DNA from: Arion vulgaris
Taxonomy: Eukaryota; Mollusca; Gastropoda; Stylommatophora; Arionidae
NCBI GenBank assembly: GCA_020796225.1
Contig: CM036759.1
Location: forward strand, 65,862,590-65,926,589
DNA: 64,000 nucleotides
Reading direction: 5' to 3'
Made by a program: the position numbers and the translations under genes. The notes beneath the pieces are model-generated. The model was not told the origin of the DNA. It searched no databases and saw only the letters and a list, made by a program, of their open reading frames with translations. This document shows, in pieces, positions 8,292-19,126 of the stretch. Every line of letters starts with the position of its first letter. The stretch's first letter is position 1.

Positions 8292-11200
8292 CTGTCATAT
8301 ATCTCCTTACATCTGTCTTTATATCTCCTTACATATGTCCATATATGTTCCTACATCCTGTCCATATATCTCCTTACATCTGTCTTTATATCTCCTTACA
8401 TATGTCCATATATGTTCCTACATCCTGTCCATATATCTCCTTACATCTGTCTTTATATCTCCTTACATATGTCCATATATGTTACTACATCCTGTCGATA
8501 TATCTCCTTACATCTATCTCCTTATATGTCCTTACATCTGCCCCTATATGTCCTTACATCTGTCCTTATATGTCCCTACATCTGCCCCTATATGTCCTTA
8601 CATCTGTCCATTGTCCCTACATCTGTCCCTAGTCCCTACTCTGTCCCTATATGTCCCTACATCTGTCCATATATGTCCCTACATCTGTCCCTATATGTCC
8701 CTACATCTGTCCCTATATGTCCCTACATCTGTCCCTATATGTCCTACATCTGTCCCATATGTCCCTACATATGTCCCTACATCTGTCCCATATGTCCCTA
8801 CATCTGTCCCTATATGTCCCTACATCTGTCCATATCTCCTACATCTGTCCCTATATGTCCCTACATCTGTCCTATATGTCACACATCTGTCCTATATGTC
8901 CCTACATCTTCCTAATGTCCTACATCTGTCCCTATATGTCCCTACATCTGTCCCTATATGTCCCTACATCTGTCCCTATATGTCCTACATCTGTCCCATA
9001 TGTCCCTACATCTGTCCCTACATCTGTCCCTACATCTGTCCCTACATCTGTCCAATCATACCTGATTCCACTATTCCTACATCTCATCTCCTATATGTCC
9101 CTACATTGTCCATCTATATGTCCTACATCTGTCCCTAATGTCACATCTGTCCCTACTACATCTTCCCTACATCTGTCCCTATATCCCTACATCTGTCCCT
9201 TCCCTAATGTCATCCTCATTGTCCCTATATGTCTCCTACATCTGTCCTCATATGTCCCTACATCTGTCCCTATATGTCCCTACATCTGTCCCATATGTCC
9301 CTACATCGTCTACCCTAATGTCCCTACATTGTCCCTATCAATCTGTCCCATATGTCCCTAACATCTTCCCTATATGTCCCTACATCTGTCCATCATGTCC
9401 CTACATCTGTCCATAATCCTCATCTCCCTAATGTCCTACATCTTCCCTATATGTCTCTACATCTGTCCCTATATCACTCACATCATGTCCCTACATGTCT
9501 CAAATCATTCCCTATATGTCTCTAATCTATACCCTATATGTCCAACATCTGTCCCTACTATGTCTCAAATCTGTCCCTACATGTCCATCATCATCCCTTA
9601 TGTCCTCAATCTGTCCCTAATGTCTCAAACATTCCTAATTCATGTCATCCCTACATCTGTCCAATATTCCTACATTGTCCAAATCATTCCCTACATATCT
9701 CAAATATTCCCTACATCGTCTCAATATGTCCTCTACATCTTCACACATATGTCCCTACATTCATCTATATGTCCCTACATGTCTCTATATTCCTTACATC
9801 TTCATATATCTCCCTACATGTCAATCCACATCATCATACCCTACATGTCATCTACATCTGTCCCTACATGTCATCAAATCTCCCTATCATGTCTACATCA
9901 TCCCTATATGTCCTACATCTGTCATCATATTCCCTACATATCATCAAATCATATCCCTACATGTCATCAAATCATTCCCTACATGTCATCAAATCATCCC
10001 ATATGTCACATCATCTCCTACATGTCAATCGCTAATGTCTACATCTTATCCCTAATGTCATCAAATCATACCTCATGATAGCCCAAATCATTCCCTATAT
10101 GTCATAAATCTTCCCTACATGTCATCAATCATTCCTACATGTCTCATCATCCTACATCATATCTCCTACATGTCATCAAATCATACCCTACATGTCATCA
10201 AATCATACCCTACATGTCATCAAATCATACCTACATGTCATCTAAATACATACCCTACATGTCATCAAATCATACCCTACATGTCATCAAATCATACCCT
10301 ACATGTCATCAAATCATACCCTACATGTCATCAAATCATACCCTACATGTCATCAAATCATACCCTACATGTCATCAAATCATACCCTACATGTCATCAA
10401 ATCATACCCTTCATGTCATCAAATCATCCTCATGTCATCAAATCATACCCTACATGTCATCAAATCATACCCTACATGTCATCAAATCATACCCTACATG
10501 TCATCATCATACCTACATGTCATCAAATCATTCCCTACATGTCATCAAATCATACCCTACATGTCATCAAATCATACCCTACATGTCATCAAATCATACC
10601 CTACATGTCATCAAATCATACCCTACATGTCATCAAATCATACCCTACATGTCATCAAATCATTCCCTACATGTCATCAAATCATTACCTACATGTCATC
10701 AAATCATACCCTACATGTCATCAAATCATTCCCTACATGTCATCAATCATTACCCTACATGTCATCAAATCATTCCTACATGTCATCAAATCATTACCTA
10801 CATGTCATCAAATCATACCCTACATGTCATCAAATCATTCCCTACATGTCATCAAATCATTCCCTACATGTCATCAAATCATTCCCTACATGTCATCAAA
10901 TTATACCCTACATGTCATCAAATCATTCCCTACATGTCATCAAATCATACCCTACATGTCATCAAATCATTCCCTACATGTCATCAAATCATACCCTACA
11001 TGTCATCAAATCATTCCCTACATGTCATCAAATCATACCCTACATGTCATCAAATCATACCCTACATGTCATCAAATCATACCCTACATGTCATCAAATC
11101 ATACCCTACATGTCATCAAATCATTCCCTACATGTCATCAAATCATACCCTACATGTCATCAAATCATACCCTACATGTCATCAAATCATACCCTGCATG

Positions 11201-12126
11201 TCATCAAATCATACCCTACATGTCATCAAATCATTCCCTACATGTCATCAAATCATACCCTACATGTCATCAAATCATACCCTACATGTCATCAAATCAT
11301 TCCCTACATGTCATCAAATCATTCCCTACATGTCATCAAATCATACCCTACATGTCATCAAATCATCTCATTCATCTCATCACATGTCATCAAATCATAC
11401 CCTACATATCATCAAATCATTCCCTACATGTCATCAAATCATACCCTATCAATCATTCATTCAAAATCATACCCTACATGTCATCAAATCATCCTACATA
11501 TCATCAAATCATATCCTCTACATGTCATCAAATCATACCCTACATGTCATCAAATCATTCCCTGCATGTCATCAAATCATACCCTACATATCATCAAATC
11601 ATACCCTACATGTCATCAAATCATACCCTACATGTCATCAAATCATACCCTACATGTCATCAAATCTATCTCCTACATGTCATCAAATCATTACCTACAT
11701 GTCATCAAATCATACCCTACATGTCATCAAATCATATCCACATTCATCAAATCATCCCTACATGTCATCAAATCATACCCTACATGTCATCAAATCATAC
11801 CCTACATATCATCAAATCATACCCTACATGTCATCAAATCATTCCCTACATGCCATCAAATCATACCCTACATGTCATCAAATCATACCCTACATGTCAT
11901 CAAATCATTCCCTACATGTCATCAAATCATACCCTTCATGTCATCAAATCATACCCTACATGTCATCAAATCATACCCTACATGTCATCAAATCATACCC
12001 TACATGTCATCAAATCATACCATACATGTCATCAAATCATACCCTACATGTCATCAAATCATACCCTACATGTCATCAAATCATACCCTACATGTCATCA
12101 AATCATTCCCTGCATGTCCCTACATA
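8292..12126 (+). repeat. 22-bp minisatellite, 3.8 kb, with sequence gradient
   Basis: It begins with three copies of a 67-bp higher-order unit (8347, 8414 and 8481 mark its phase). From about 8520 to 9480 the unit is a 22-mer built from GTCCCTACATCTGTCCC. From 9480 to 10150 it is irregular. From 10150 to the end it is a very regular 22-mer built from CATCAAATCATACCCTACAT. The shared CCCTACAT and constant 22-bp period suggest one array that changed sequence along its length. No frame contains a stop in the regular part, which creates ORFs above 600 codons in all three frames; they are not genes. Confidence 0.95.
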
Positions 12127-12952
12127 ACATCTTATAAACCATCAAATCTTCCCTAAACATTCATAAAGGATGTTCCCATTTCGCCAAAGGTGTGTAGAAT
12201 CTTGAAACATGTCTCCATTTCCCAAATAAATGTCTAGGCTGTCCTATGCGTCACGCACATACAGATTTGTCAAAGACAAAATCAATGACATAAATCACCG
12301 AAATAGAAATATCGATTTCATGGAGAAAGTCGCGATGATGTTGTCTGGCTGGTCGTTCTTTGATTCTTTACTGTCTGCTATCCCTCTCATTATTCTGACA
12401 TATATTTGTCCAGTATGTTTTACTATCTACATTTATTCTATATCTATCTATACTATGTATATCGTCTTCTTCTGTCACCATAACTATCATCACGTCATTC
12501 TATCCATCCGCTATTCATCCATCGTTATTTATCAACATCGTATATCGCATCGTCTATCATCCATCCGCTATCTACTCTGTCATCGTCCGTCTATCTGTTC
12601 TACTATCTGTCGCGTGTTGTCTACATATACTATGATAATTCACATTTATGTATATAATATATATAAATATGTCTATCCATCTGTCTACCAAACCACTGTC
12701 AGTCCTGTCTATCTGCTAATCTATCGCTCCAAAAGCATATCTAATACATAAAAACTTAGAAACAAAGTCCATAACAGAACTGTCACCAGTGTCATTAATC
12801 AAAAACTAATCATACTACATTTATAATACTACATTCAAACCAGCTTACATTGACAATTTGAAGAAGATATACATTTTGTAGTACATGAAAGTGGAAATAA
12901 ACTATTATTCTAAAATTTAACAAACTATGTAGCATTTATTTATCATCAAATA
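12127..12952. other. AT-rich stretch with cryptic TCTA/ATCC simple repeats
   Basis: 12400-12740 is rich in TCTATC, CATCC and TATATA motifs without a fixed period. No recognised transposon or gene elsewhere in the stretch. The open frame at 12230-12751 is low-complexity and unconvincing. Confidence 0.45.
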
Positions 12953-13255
12953 ACCTGGGGATAAGAACCGGACAGGAACCCATGATGACCCAGGTCAAGA
13001 AAATAAAATGGCCATGGGTCGGGCATACCCTATGGAAGACACAGTGTAGTGTCACTATACAAGCACTTGAGTGGAACCCACCAGGAAAACGAAAAAGAGG
13101 ACGACCGAAACAGACCTGGAGACGAAGTCTTCTGGGGAACTGAAGAACACTCGACTATCATGGGAGACAATAAAGAGAACAGCCAGAGATCGATAACAGT
13201 GTCGAACAGATGTTGAGGTCCTATGCTCCACGAGGAGCGGAGCGGAATAAGTCAA
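12953..13255 (+). pseudogene. LINE fragment: C-terminal RT tail
   Basis: Conceptual reading KIKWPWVGHTLWK, then EWNPPGKRKRGRPKQTWRRS, then MLRSYAPRGA ends a LINE reverse transcriptase. Stops interrupt the middle part. It is a third variant of the same C-terminal signature seen at 3600 and 42215, and is 5' truncated. Confidence 0.82.
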
Positions 13256-13460
13256 GTTAGTGGGGCAAAGTTCTGCTCGGTATCAGATATTTGATGACAA
13301 ATAATCAGTGACACTCATGTCTAAGCTCGTGTGCTACACACGTTTAAACTGTACTATCATATAGAATCGAGATCACGATAGACGTTTACTAGCTTCATAT
13401 ACTTCGTGAGTGAATCACGTGGAGTTCAATGTGACGTAGATGTTTTAGTAGTATGATACG

Positions 13461-13645
13461 AAATACATTTGAAAACAATATTTCATGAAAAATTGTTGTT
13501 AGACAAAATCATTTTTATTTTTAAATACATTTGAAAACAATATTTCATGAAAAATTGTTGTTAGACAAAATCATTTTCATTTTAAATACATTTGAAAACA
13601 ATATTTCATGAAAAATTGTTGTTAGACAAAATCATTTTTATTTTA
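13461..13645 (+). repeat. Three tandem copies of an AT-rich 61-62-bp unit
   Basis: Units start at 13461, 13523 and 13584 with AAATACATTTGAAAACAATA and share ATTTCATGAAAAATTGTTG. Differences are mostly in the length of the T run. Confidence 0.95.
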
Positions 13646-13682
13646 AAAAAAAATTGAAATCTAAAGGTCTAATTTAAAAAAA

Positions 13683-13900
13683 AACTGTCTTCATTGCACC
13701 TAGTTTTCTCCATAAAGTACATTTCCTTTCCGCAGAAATAGCACGCCAGCAGCCAAAAAAATTGCACGAAGCACGAACTACGCATCTCCTGTAACAATCC
13801 TAGGAATCTCTATAAAACATACATTCGTGAACAGAACGGTGAGGTCCAGATTCGAACTCACGACCGTTGGAACAAAAGACACTTAAAAAACAAAGACCTA
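13683..13900 (-). mobile_element. SINE-H copy (tRNA-derived), reverse strand
   Basis: The complement carries a tRNA-like head at the right end (GAGTTCGAATCTGG, B box, near 13850). The 3' part is shared with other copies: TCTTCATTGCACCTAG, GCACGCCAGCAGCC and AACAATCCTAGGAATCTCT. Copies at 21210, 34865, 35443 and 37557 keep the same block order. Confidence 0.75.
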
Positions 13901-14146
13901 CTAAAATGAAAGTGTTTCTGTTAAACACATGTTCCAAACCAGTTAGACTAAGACATGTGGCAAAGATTTGTTTTGACAACGATTTAACATTTGGGTAGCC
14001 GATAGCGAAGATTATATAACACTTTGCAATAGTGACCCCGTGAAGAAAAAATTCAGGATTTCAAGTCCAGCTTGAGCAAAAATAAACCGTGTCTACATGG
14101 TCCAGTTAAGCTACAAGTGTTCTTGCTACTTTACTTGTGCATCTAA
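13901..14146. other. Unassigned AT-rich stretch
   Basis: No family, ORF or repeat recognised. Confidence 0.4.
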
Positions 14147-14398
14147 ATTACAAGTACATCTGAAGTCGGAGTAAAGCTCTCCTGAATGACGATGGATAGT
14201 AGTAATAAGGAAAGCAAGCTATCATGCAAAAATCAGTCAGATGCGCCATATGATTTTTTATGGCTACACCTGAATTCATATGAACTTGGATTGAAGATTG
14301 GAGTAGACAGAAAAGAAGAGAGCAAAATATATATATATATAAATATATATGAGTAGGCTCATCAATCAATATCTAACTGGTACGTTAGTCACTGATGC
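14147..14398 (-). mobile_element. Element D, reverse-strand copy, single-copy part
   Basis: Contains the complement of element D blocks seen at 29476-29755 and 33290-33560: the segment around ATATATGAGTAGGCTCATC and the TTGAAGATTGG block. The left end (14149-14195) also matches 3193-3240. No ORF. Its left part passes into the 77-bp array at 14399. Confidence 0.65.
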
Positions 14399-14930
14399 TG
14401 TTGGAATATTGCAACGAGATCGAGCACATAGGACATGTCCGAGTGCATGAAGATATTCCAAACTGAAGCTGTTGGAGATAATGCAACGGAGATCGGAGCA
14501 CATATGGACATGTCTGGAGTGCAATGAAGATATTCCAAACTGAAACTGTTGGAGATAATGCAACGGAGATCGGAGCACATATGGACATGTCGGAGTGCAA
14601 TGAAGATATTCCAAACTGAAACTGTTGGAGATAATGCAACGGAGATCGGAGCACATATAGACATGTCTGGAGTGCAATGAAGATATTCCAAACTGAAACT
14701 GTTGGAGATATTGCAACGGAGATCGGAGCACATATGGACATGTCTGGAGTGCAATGAAGATATTCCAAACTGAAACTGTTGGAGATAATGCAACGGAGAT
14801 CGGAGCACATATGGACATGTCCGGAGTGCAATGAAGATATTCCAAACTGAAACTGTTGGAGATAATGCAACGGAGATCGGAGCACATATGGACATGTCTG
14901 GAGTGCAATGAAGATATTCCAAACTGAAAC
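14399..14930 (-). repeat. 77-bp array of seven units, derived from element D
   Basis: Units begin with TGTTGGAGATAATGCAACGG at about 14399, 14470, 14547, 14624, 14700, 14777 and 14854 and end ATATTCCAAACTGAAAC. A single copy of this sequence forms the start of element D at 33290 and 29476 on the other strand. Two outer units carry short deletions. Confidence 0.93.
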
Positions 14931-15025
14931 CTGAATTTATATAGCGGGTAGACGAGAAGAAACACGGAAGCTAAAACTAAGATATTATAATAACGTTTAA
15001 GAACTTTATTTACATCTATTACAGG

Positions 15026-15062
<37 letters not shown>

Positions 15063-15487
15063 AGTACCATCATCATTGCACTTCGGTGAGTAACCATGCG
15101 TGCTCCGATCTCTTACTTACACAGGAAGATCTCAGCTGCAGTGCACGAACTCCGTAGCAACGGCGAGGGTCCCCAATGTAATTTTGAAGATGGTGAAGAT
15201 ATTTTTGTAATAATTTTGTTTTTAATCTTTTCTAATGAATCTGTGCTCGGGCAGCGGTTTTCCAGCCTGTTTTTCTCTATTTTGAATTGCAACTGGTTCT
15301 TGTACGTGTTCAGTTTGAATATTTTTCAAGTTGTATCGCCCATCTCCGATAGGACTAGGAACTCGATCTCACCTAAACTGAGATCAGAATTTTGGGAACA
15401 TATCCAGATGGCTCAACGAGGGAGCGAACCTGGAACTTTTGTCAAGAGAGAGGAGCACCTACTATCTAAGCCACATAGACCCCCTAA
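15026..15487 (-). mobile_element. SINE-A copy, full length, with target-site duplication
   Basis: Reverse-strand SINE-A: (TTGA)n tail complement at 15026-15060, the body, and the head complement ending near 15484 (GAGGGAGCGAACCTGG holds the B box). The flanks match: ATTTACATCTATTACAGG at 15008-15025 and ATTTACATGTGTATTACAGG at 15488-15507, differing by one substitution and a 2-bp indel. This is direct evidence that SINE-A moves by retroposition. Confidence 0.93.
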
Positions 15488-15633
15488 ATTTACATGTGTA
15501 TTACAGGTGTAAGCCTTAGCGAAAATAGCTTGTGCATTATGTATCTATTTATTTATTTGTTTATATTTCTGTTTTCAACTCTCCCCCTGTTTCTTTAAAT
15601 TGTTTCAGTTCAAACCACAGCTGTAGTAGTATA

Positions 15634-15745
15634 TTCACACACACACTCGCACACATATATACACATACATATCGACACATGTACATACATACACAGGCTT
15701 CCACACCTACACACACACATATACACACACCGCTACGCTCAAACA
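15634..15745 (+). repeat. CA/ACAT-rich microsatellite
   Basis: CACACACACTCGCACACATA, then repeated ATACACATACATA; imperfect. Confidence 0.8.
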
Positions 15746-16332
15746 CATCAATCAATAACTGCAAATTTAAAAAATCAATAATCAATGGGGGTTTCCAACG
15801 ACACGGTTTCTTCACAAATACCTGGAGAGCTGTAATTAAGTTCAGATTCGATCCGCTCCAAAGTGTTCTCACGGAGTTCATGCACAGGTAGACCAAATCA
15901 CATAGCTACTTTTTCTAGTGCAGCGTTTCCCAAGCTGGGGTCCGCGTACCCCCGGGTCTCTGCGAGGTACTCACAGATGGTCCTCAAGCGCTTGAAGAAA
16001 TATTATAATCTTTGACATTTCAAACAGAAAAATACATTTTAAAACCATGTATTAAAAACAATGGTACACTAGTTCCGCTGCGAAGTCAAAGGACCCGGAC
16101 CAGACCAGAGTCTAAATGTATGACAGGACAAAATGAAATATCGTTTGAAGTTTCCCGCAGTCTGACAAATTGTAGCCTTCTTGATTGTTGGTGTGGTGTA
16201 ATAATAACTGCATCCCTAGAAGAATGAAATTTAAGTAAGTAATTGACTGAAATAAACGATCTTGGGAAAGATAGGATAAATAACGTTGGCGTGCATTGGA
16301 TTCTGCTACAATACATTTTGGCTGAGTTTCAA

Positions 16333-16423
16333 GATGGATCGCTGGCTGAAATTGAAACGCAAACATACTGATGATGCTAATGATGGTGCGTCCTGTTCAA
16401 GGCAAAAGGGAACCTCTTCCTGT
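16333..16423 (+). pseudogene. hAT transposase N-terminal fragment
   Basis: Reads MDRWLKLKRKHTDD, then SCSRQKGTSS and a stop near 16424. An MD-x-W/F-L start with a basic cluster is typical of N termini of hAT transposases related to ZBED-like genes. No catalytic or dimerisation region is left. Confidence 0.55.
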
Positions 16424-16426
16424 TGA

Positions 16427-16674
16427 TTCTTCTTCTCCTTCTTCGAACGCTCCATATCAAACACTTGTTAACCACTCTGTGTGATTTGTATGTGATCTGA
16501 GCCTAAGAGCCAGTTATGCGTCTACAAGTAGGCCAGTACATCCGATTTCTGCGATGCTTTTTATTTACTAGGTAGCTTTCCTAGGTCCTACATCAGTCAC
16601 CTCTTACGACATGCCCTGTATGTCGCAGTGGTACTATTCTTTGCTTCCCTTGCGGCCCCGGCACCACACAGGCG
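16427..16674 (-). mobile_element. SINE-B copy nested in the hAT element, with target duplication
   Basis: Complete 248-bp reverse-strand copy from its GAA tail complement (TTCTTCTTCTCC) to the head complement (GCACCACACAGGCG). The flanks TTCCTGTTGA (16417-16426) and TTCCTGGTGA (16675-16684) differ at one base. The copy defines both SINE-B boundaries and shows it inserted after the hAT element. Confidence 0.93.
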
Positions 16675-16925
16675 TTCCTGGTGATTAAAATATTAAATTG
16701 CAGAAATTGTTTACTATTGTAATACACAGTTAATTCATTCACTTCCATTTTTATATATAGAAACTTTTGGGATCTACGGTAGCAAAATGTATTTAATACG
16801 GGGTCCTCGGTAAAGCAAAGTTTGGGAATCGCTGTTCTAGTGAGATTCCGCCTAACAAAAATCGATCTCGGTAAGTGACAATAAAAGCAAGGCTAAACTT
16901 GAAGTGTTTGCAATATTTTTCAAGT

Positions 16926-17011
16926 CTGACTGTTTCAGTTTTGAATATCTTCATGGCCCTCCAGACATGTCCATAGATGTGCTAATCTCCTTCGCAATTG
17001 GAGGTCTCTGT
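16926..17011 (+). mobile_element. Element D 5' fragment joined to a SINE-A head
   Basis: CAGTTTTGAATATCTTCATG then CCAGACATGTCCATAGATGT matches the start of element D. It runs directly into GGAGGTCTCTGTAGTCTAGA, the SINE-A head. Confidence 0.75.
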
Positions 17012-17120
17012 AGTCTAGAGGTTACGTGCTCGTCTCTCGCTCAGACATGTCCATAGATGTGCCCATCTCCTTCGCAATTGGAGGTCTCTGTAGTCTAGAG
17101 GTTACGTGCTCGTCACTCGT
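16961..17120 (+). repeat. 80-bp direct duplication spanning the element D/SINE-A junction
   Basis: 16961-17040 and 17041-17120 are nearly identical and each contains the end of element D plus the SINE-A A-box region (TAGTCTAGAGGTTACG). This is a two-unit tandem repeat caught at birth. Confidence 0.93.
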
Positions 17121-17396
17121 TCCATAGGTACTTGGTTTTCTCTCCCTTGAGCAGCCATTAGGATATTTTTCTAGAGATCCATGATCTCAGTGTAGGTGAG
17201 ATCGAGTTCATAGTCCTATTGGAGAATGAACGATAAAACGCAGATCCCGTGTTCAAGTTGATCAGGTAAAAGAACACTTGGCAGTTCACATTCTAGAAGA
17301 TCAGGCTGGGACGCCGCTGCCCGGACAAAAGTAATTTAAAAGGTGTTTTTTTTCAAATTCCTACAAATATTTTCTCTCATCATCAACATTTTGACT
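17012..17396 (+). mobile_element. SINE-A copy, 3' truncated
   Basis: Head, body (GATCTCAGTGTAGGTGAGAT) and middle (GACGCCGCTGCCCGG) are present. It stops in the poly-T and ATATTTTC region and passes into a CT microsatellite. The head is duplicated (see 16961-17120). Confidence 0.85.
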
Positions 17397-17397
17397 T

Positions 17398-17512
17398 TCT
17401 CTCTCTCTCTCTCATCTATCTATCTCTCTCTCTTTTCATCTCTATCTATCTCTATATCTCTCTCTCTCTCTATCTCTCTCTTTCTTTCTCTCTCTTTCTC
17501 TCTCTTCTGACA
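17398..17512 (+). repeat. CT/CTAT microsatellite
   Basis: TCTCTCTCTCTC runs with TATC interruptions. Confidence 0.85.
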
Positions 17513-17706
17513 ACAGCATTGGTTACTGAACCGACATCATAACATTCCGGGCAGTCCCATAGGTGTTCAGTCTCCCTAGGCAGATATCGAAGAGTATGTC
17601 TACCGATGTTTCCTGAGGCTGATTAAACACACTTCTTTCCCTCTCTTCCTCTCAGCTCTACTTGCATAACATTTAACTCCACATTCTGGAAATTATTAGA
17701 TAGATT

Positions 17707-18816
17707 CAACATAAGTTTGACTATCCTCATCCGTGACTCGTGGCAACATACATCCGTGGCTCGTGGCAACATACATCCGTGGCACGTGGCAACATACATC
17801 CGTGGCAACATACATCCGTGGCACGTGGCAACATACATCCGTGGCAACATACATCCGTGGCACGTGGCAACATACATCCGTGACTCGTGGCAACATACAT
17901 CCGTGACTCGTGGCAACATACATCCGTGGCTCGTGGCAACATACATCCGTGACTCGTGGCAACATACATCCGTGACTCGTGGCAACATACATCCGTGGCT
18001 CGTGGCAACATACATCCGTGACTCGTGGCAACATACATCCGTGACTCGTGGCAACATACATCCGTGGCTCGTGGCAACATACATCCGTGACTCGTGGCAA
18101 CATACATCCGTGACTCGTGGCAACATACATCCGTGGCTCGTGGCAACATACATCCGTGACTCGTGGCAACATACATCCGTGACTCGTGGCAACATACATC
18201 CGTGACTCGTGGCAACATACATCCGTGGCTCGTGGCAACATACATCCGTGGCTCGTGGCAACATACATCCGTGACTCGTGGCAACATACATCCGTGACTC
18301 GTGGCAACATACATCCATGGCAACATACATCCGTGGCTCGTGGCAACATACATCCGTGACTGGGCTAACATACATCCGTGGCTCGTGGCAACATACATCC
18401 GTGACTCGTGGCAACATACATCCGTGACTCGTGGCAACATAACCGTGGCTTTCGTGGCAACATACATCGTGACTCGTGGCAACATACATCCGTGGTCGTG
18501 GCAACATAATCCGTGGCTCGTGGTAACATACATCCGTGGCTCGTGGCAACATACATCCGTGGCTCGTGGCAACATACATCCGTGACTCGTGGCAACATAC
18601 ATCCGTGACTCGTGGCAACATACATCCGTGATTGGAACATACATCCGTGACTCGTGGCAACATACATCCGTGACTCGTGGCAACATACATCCGTGACTCG
18701 TGGCAACATAAGTTTGACTATCCTCATCCGTGACTCGTGGCAACATACATCCGTGACTCGTGGCAACATACATCCGTGACTCGTGGCAACATACATCCGT
18801 GACTCGTGGCAACATA
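17707..18816 (+). repeat. 23-bp minisatellite, about 46 units, with internal flank duplication
   Basis: The unit is CGTGACTCGTGGCAACATAC plus ATC; variants carry GGCTCG or GGCACG. The left flank CAACATAAGTTTGACTATCC (from 17707) recurs inside the array from 18704, so a block of nearly 1 kb was copied together with its flank. A few units around 18355-18500 and 18630 have indels. Because 23 is not a multiple of 3, long frames on both strands are by-products. Confidence 0.95.
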
Positions 18817-18879
18817 AGGCCGACTAGCTCAGACGGGAAAATCAAAATTCCTGTTTAATGGAGGCTGATTTTATAAGTG

Positions 18880-19034
18880 TTGATAGAACACTGTTGTTTG
18901 ATAGAACACTGTGTTTGATAGAACACTGTTGTTTGATAGAACACTGTTGTTTGATAGAACACTGTTGTTTGATAGAACACTGTTGTTTGATAGAACACTG
19001 TTGTTTGATAGAACACTGTTTGATAGAACACTGT
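18880..19034 (+). repeat. 18-bp array of about nine units inside element E
   Basis: The unit is TTGATAGAACACTGTTGT with occasional shortened units. Copy 1 has a single related TTTGAAAGAACCTTT at the same place. Confidence 0.92.
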
Positions 19035-19126
19035 ACGCTTTTGTTTGCAATTTTACTCAATTCTATTCGTTCATGGTTATTTATTAATGAAAAATGTTAA
19101 TAAAATTGATATTCCTTAACTTTAAA

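Larger units (their letters stand above)
15921..16834 (+). mobile_element. Non-autonomous hAT-type DNA transposon with 8-bp target duplication
   Basis: Inverted ends CAGCGTTTCCCAAGC at the left and TTTGGGAATCGCTG at the right form short imperfect terminal repeats. The flanking 8-bp sequence TTCTAGTG occurs at 15913-15920 and 16835-16842, the target size expected for hAT elements. The 914-bp element holds only a decayed piece of transposase ORF and a nested SINE-B (16427-16674), so it must have depended on transposase made elsewhere. Confidence 0.93.

Noticed and set aside
10119..12156. Overlapping open frames of 617-672 codons in all three plus frames
   Set aside because: The 22-bp unit has no stop in any frame, so long frames are unavoidable. 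All three read the same repeat; no gene is implied.
15537..15600. A host gene near the CA-rich region
   Set aside because: The open frame at 15532-15891 consists largely of CA-repeat translation and has no recognisable domain.
17623..18845. Frames of 217-372 codons in the 23-bp array
   Set aside because: Same cause: a stop-free unit whose length is not a multiple of 3.
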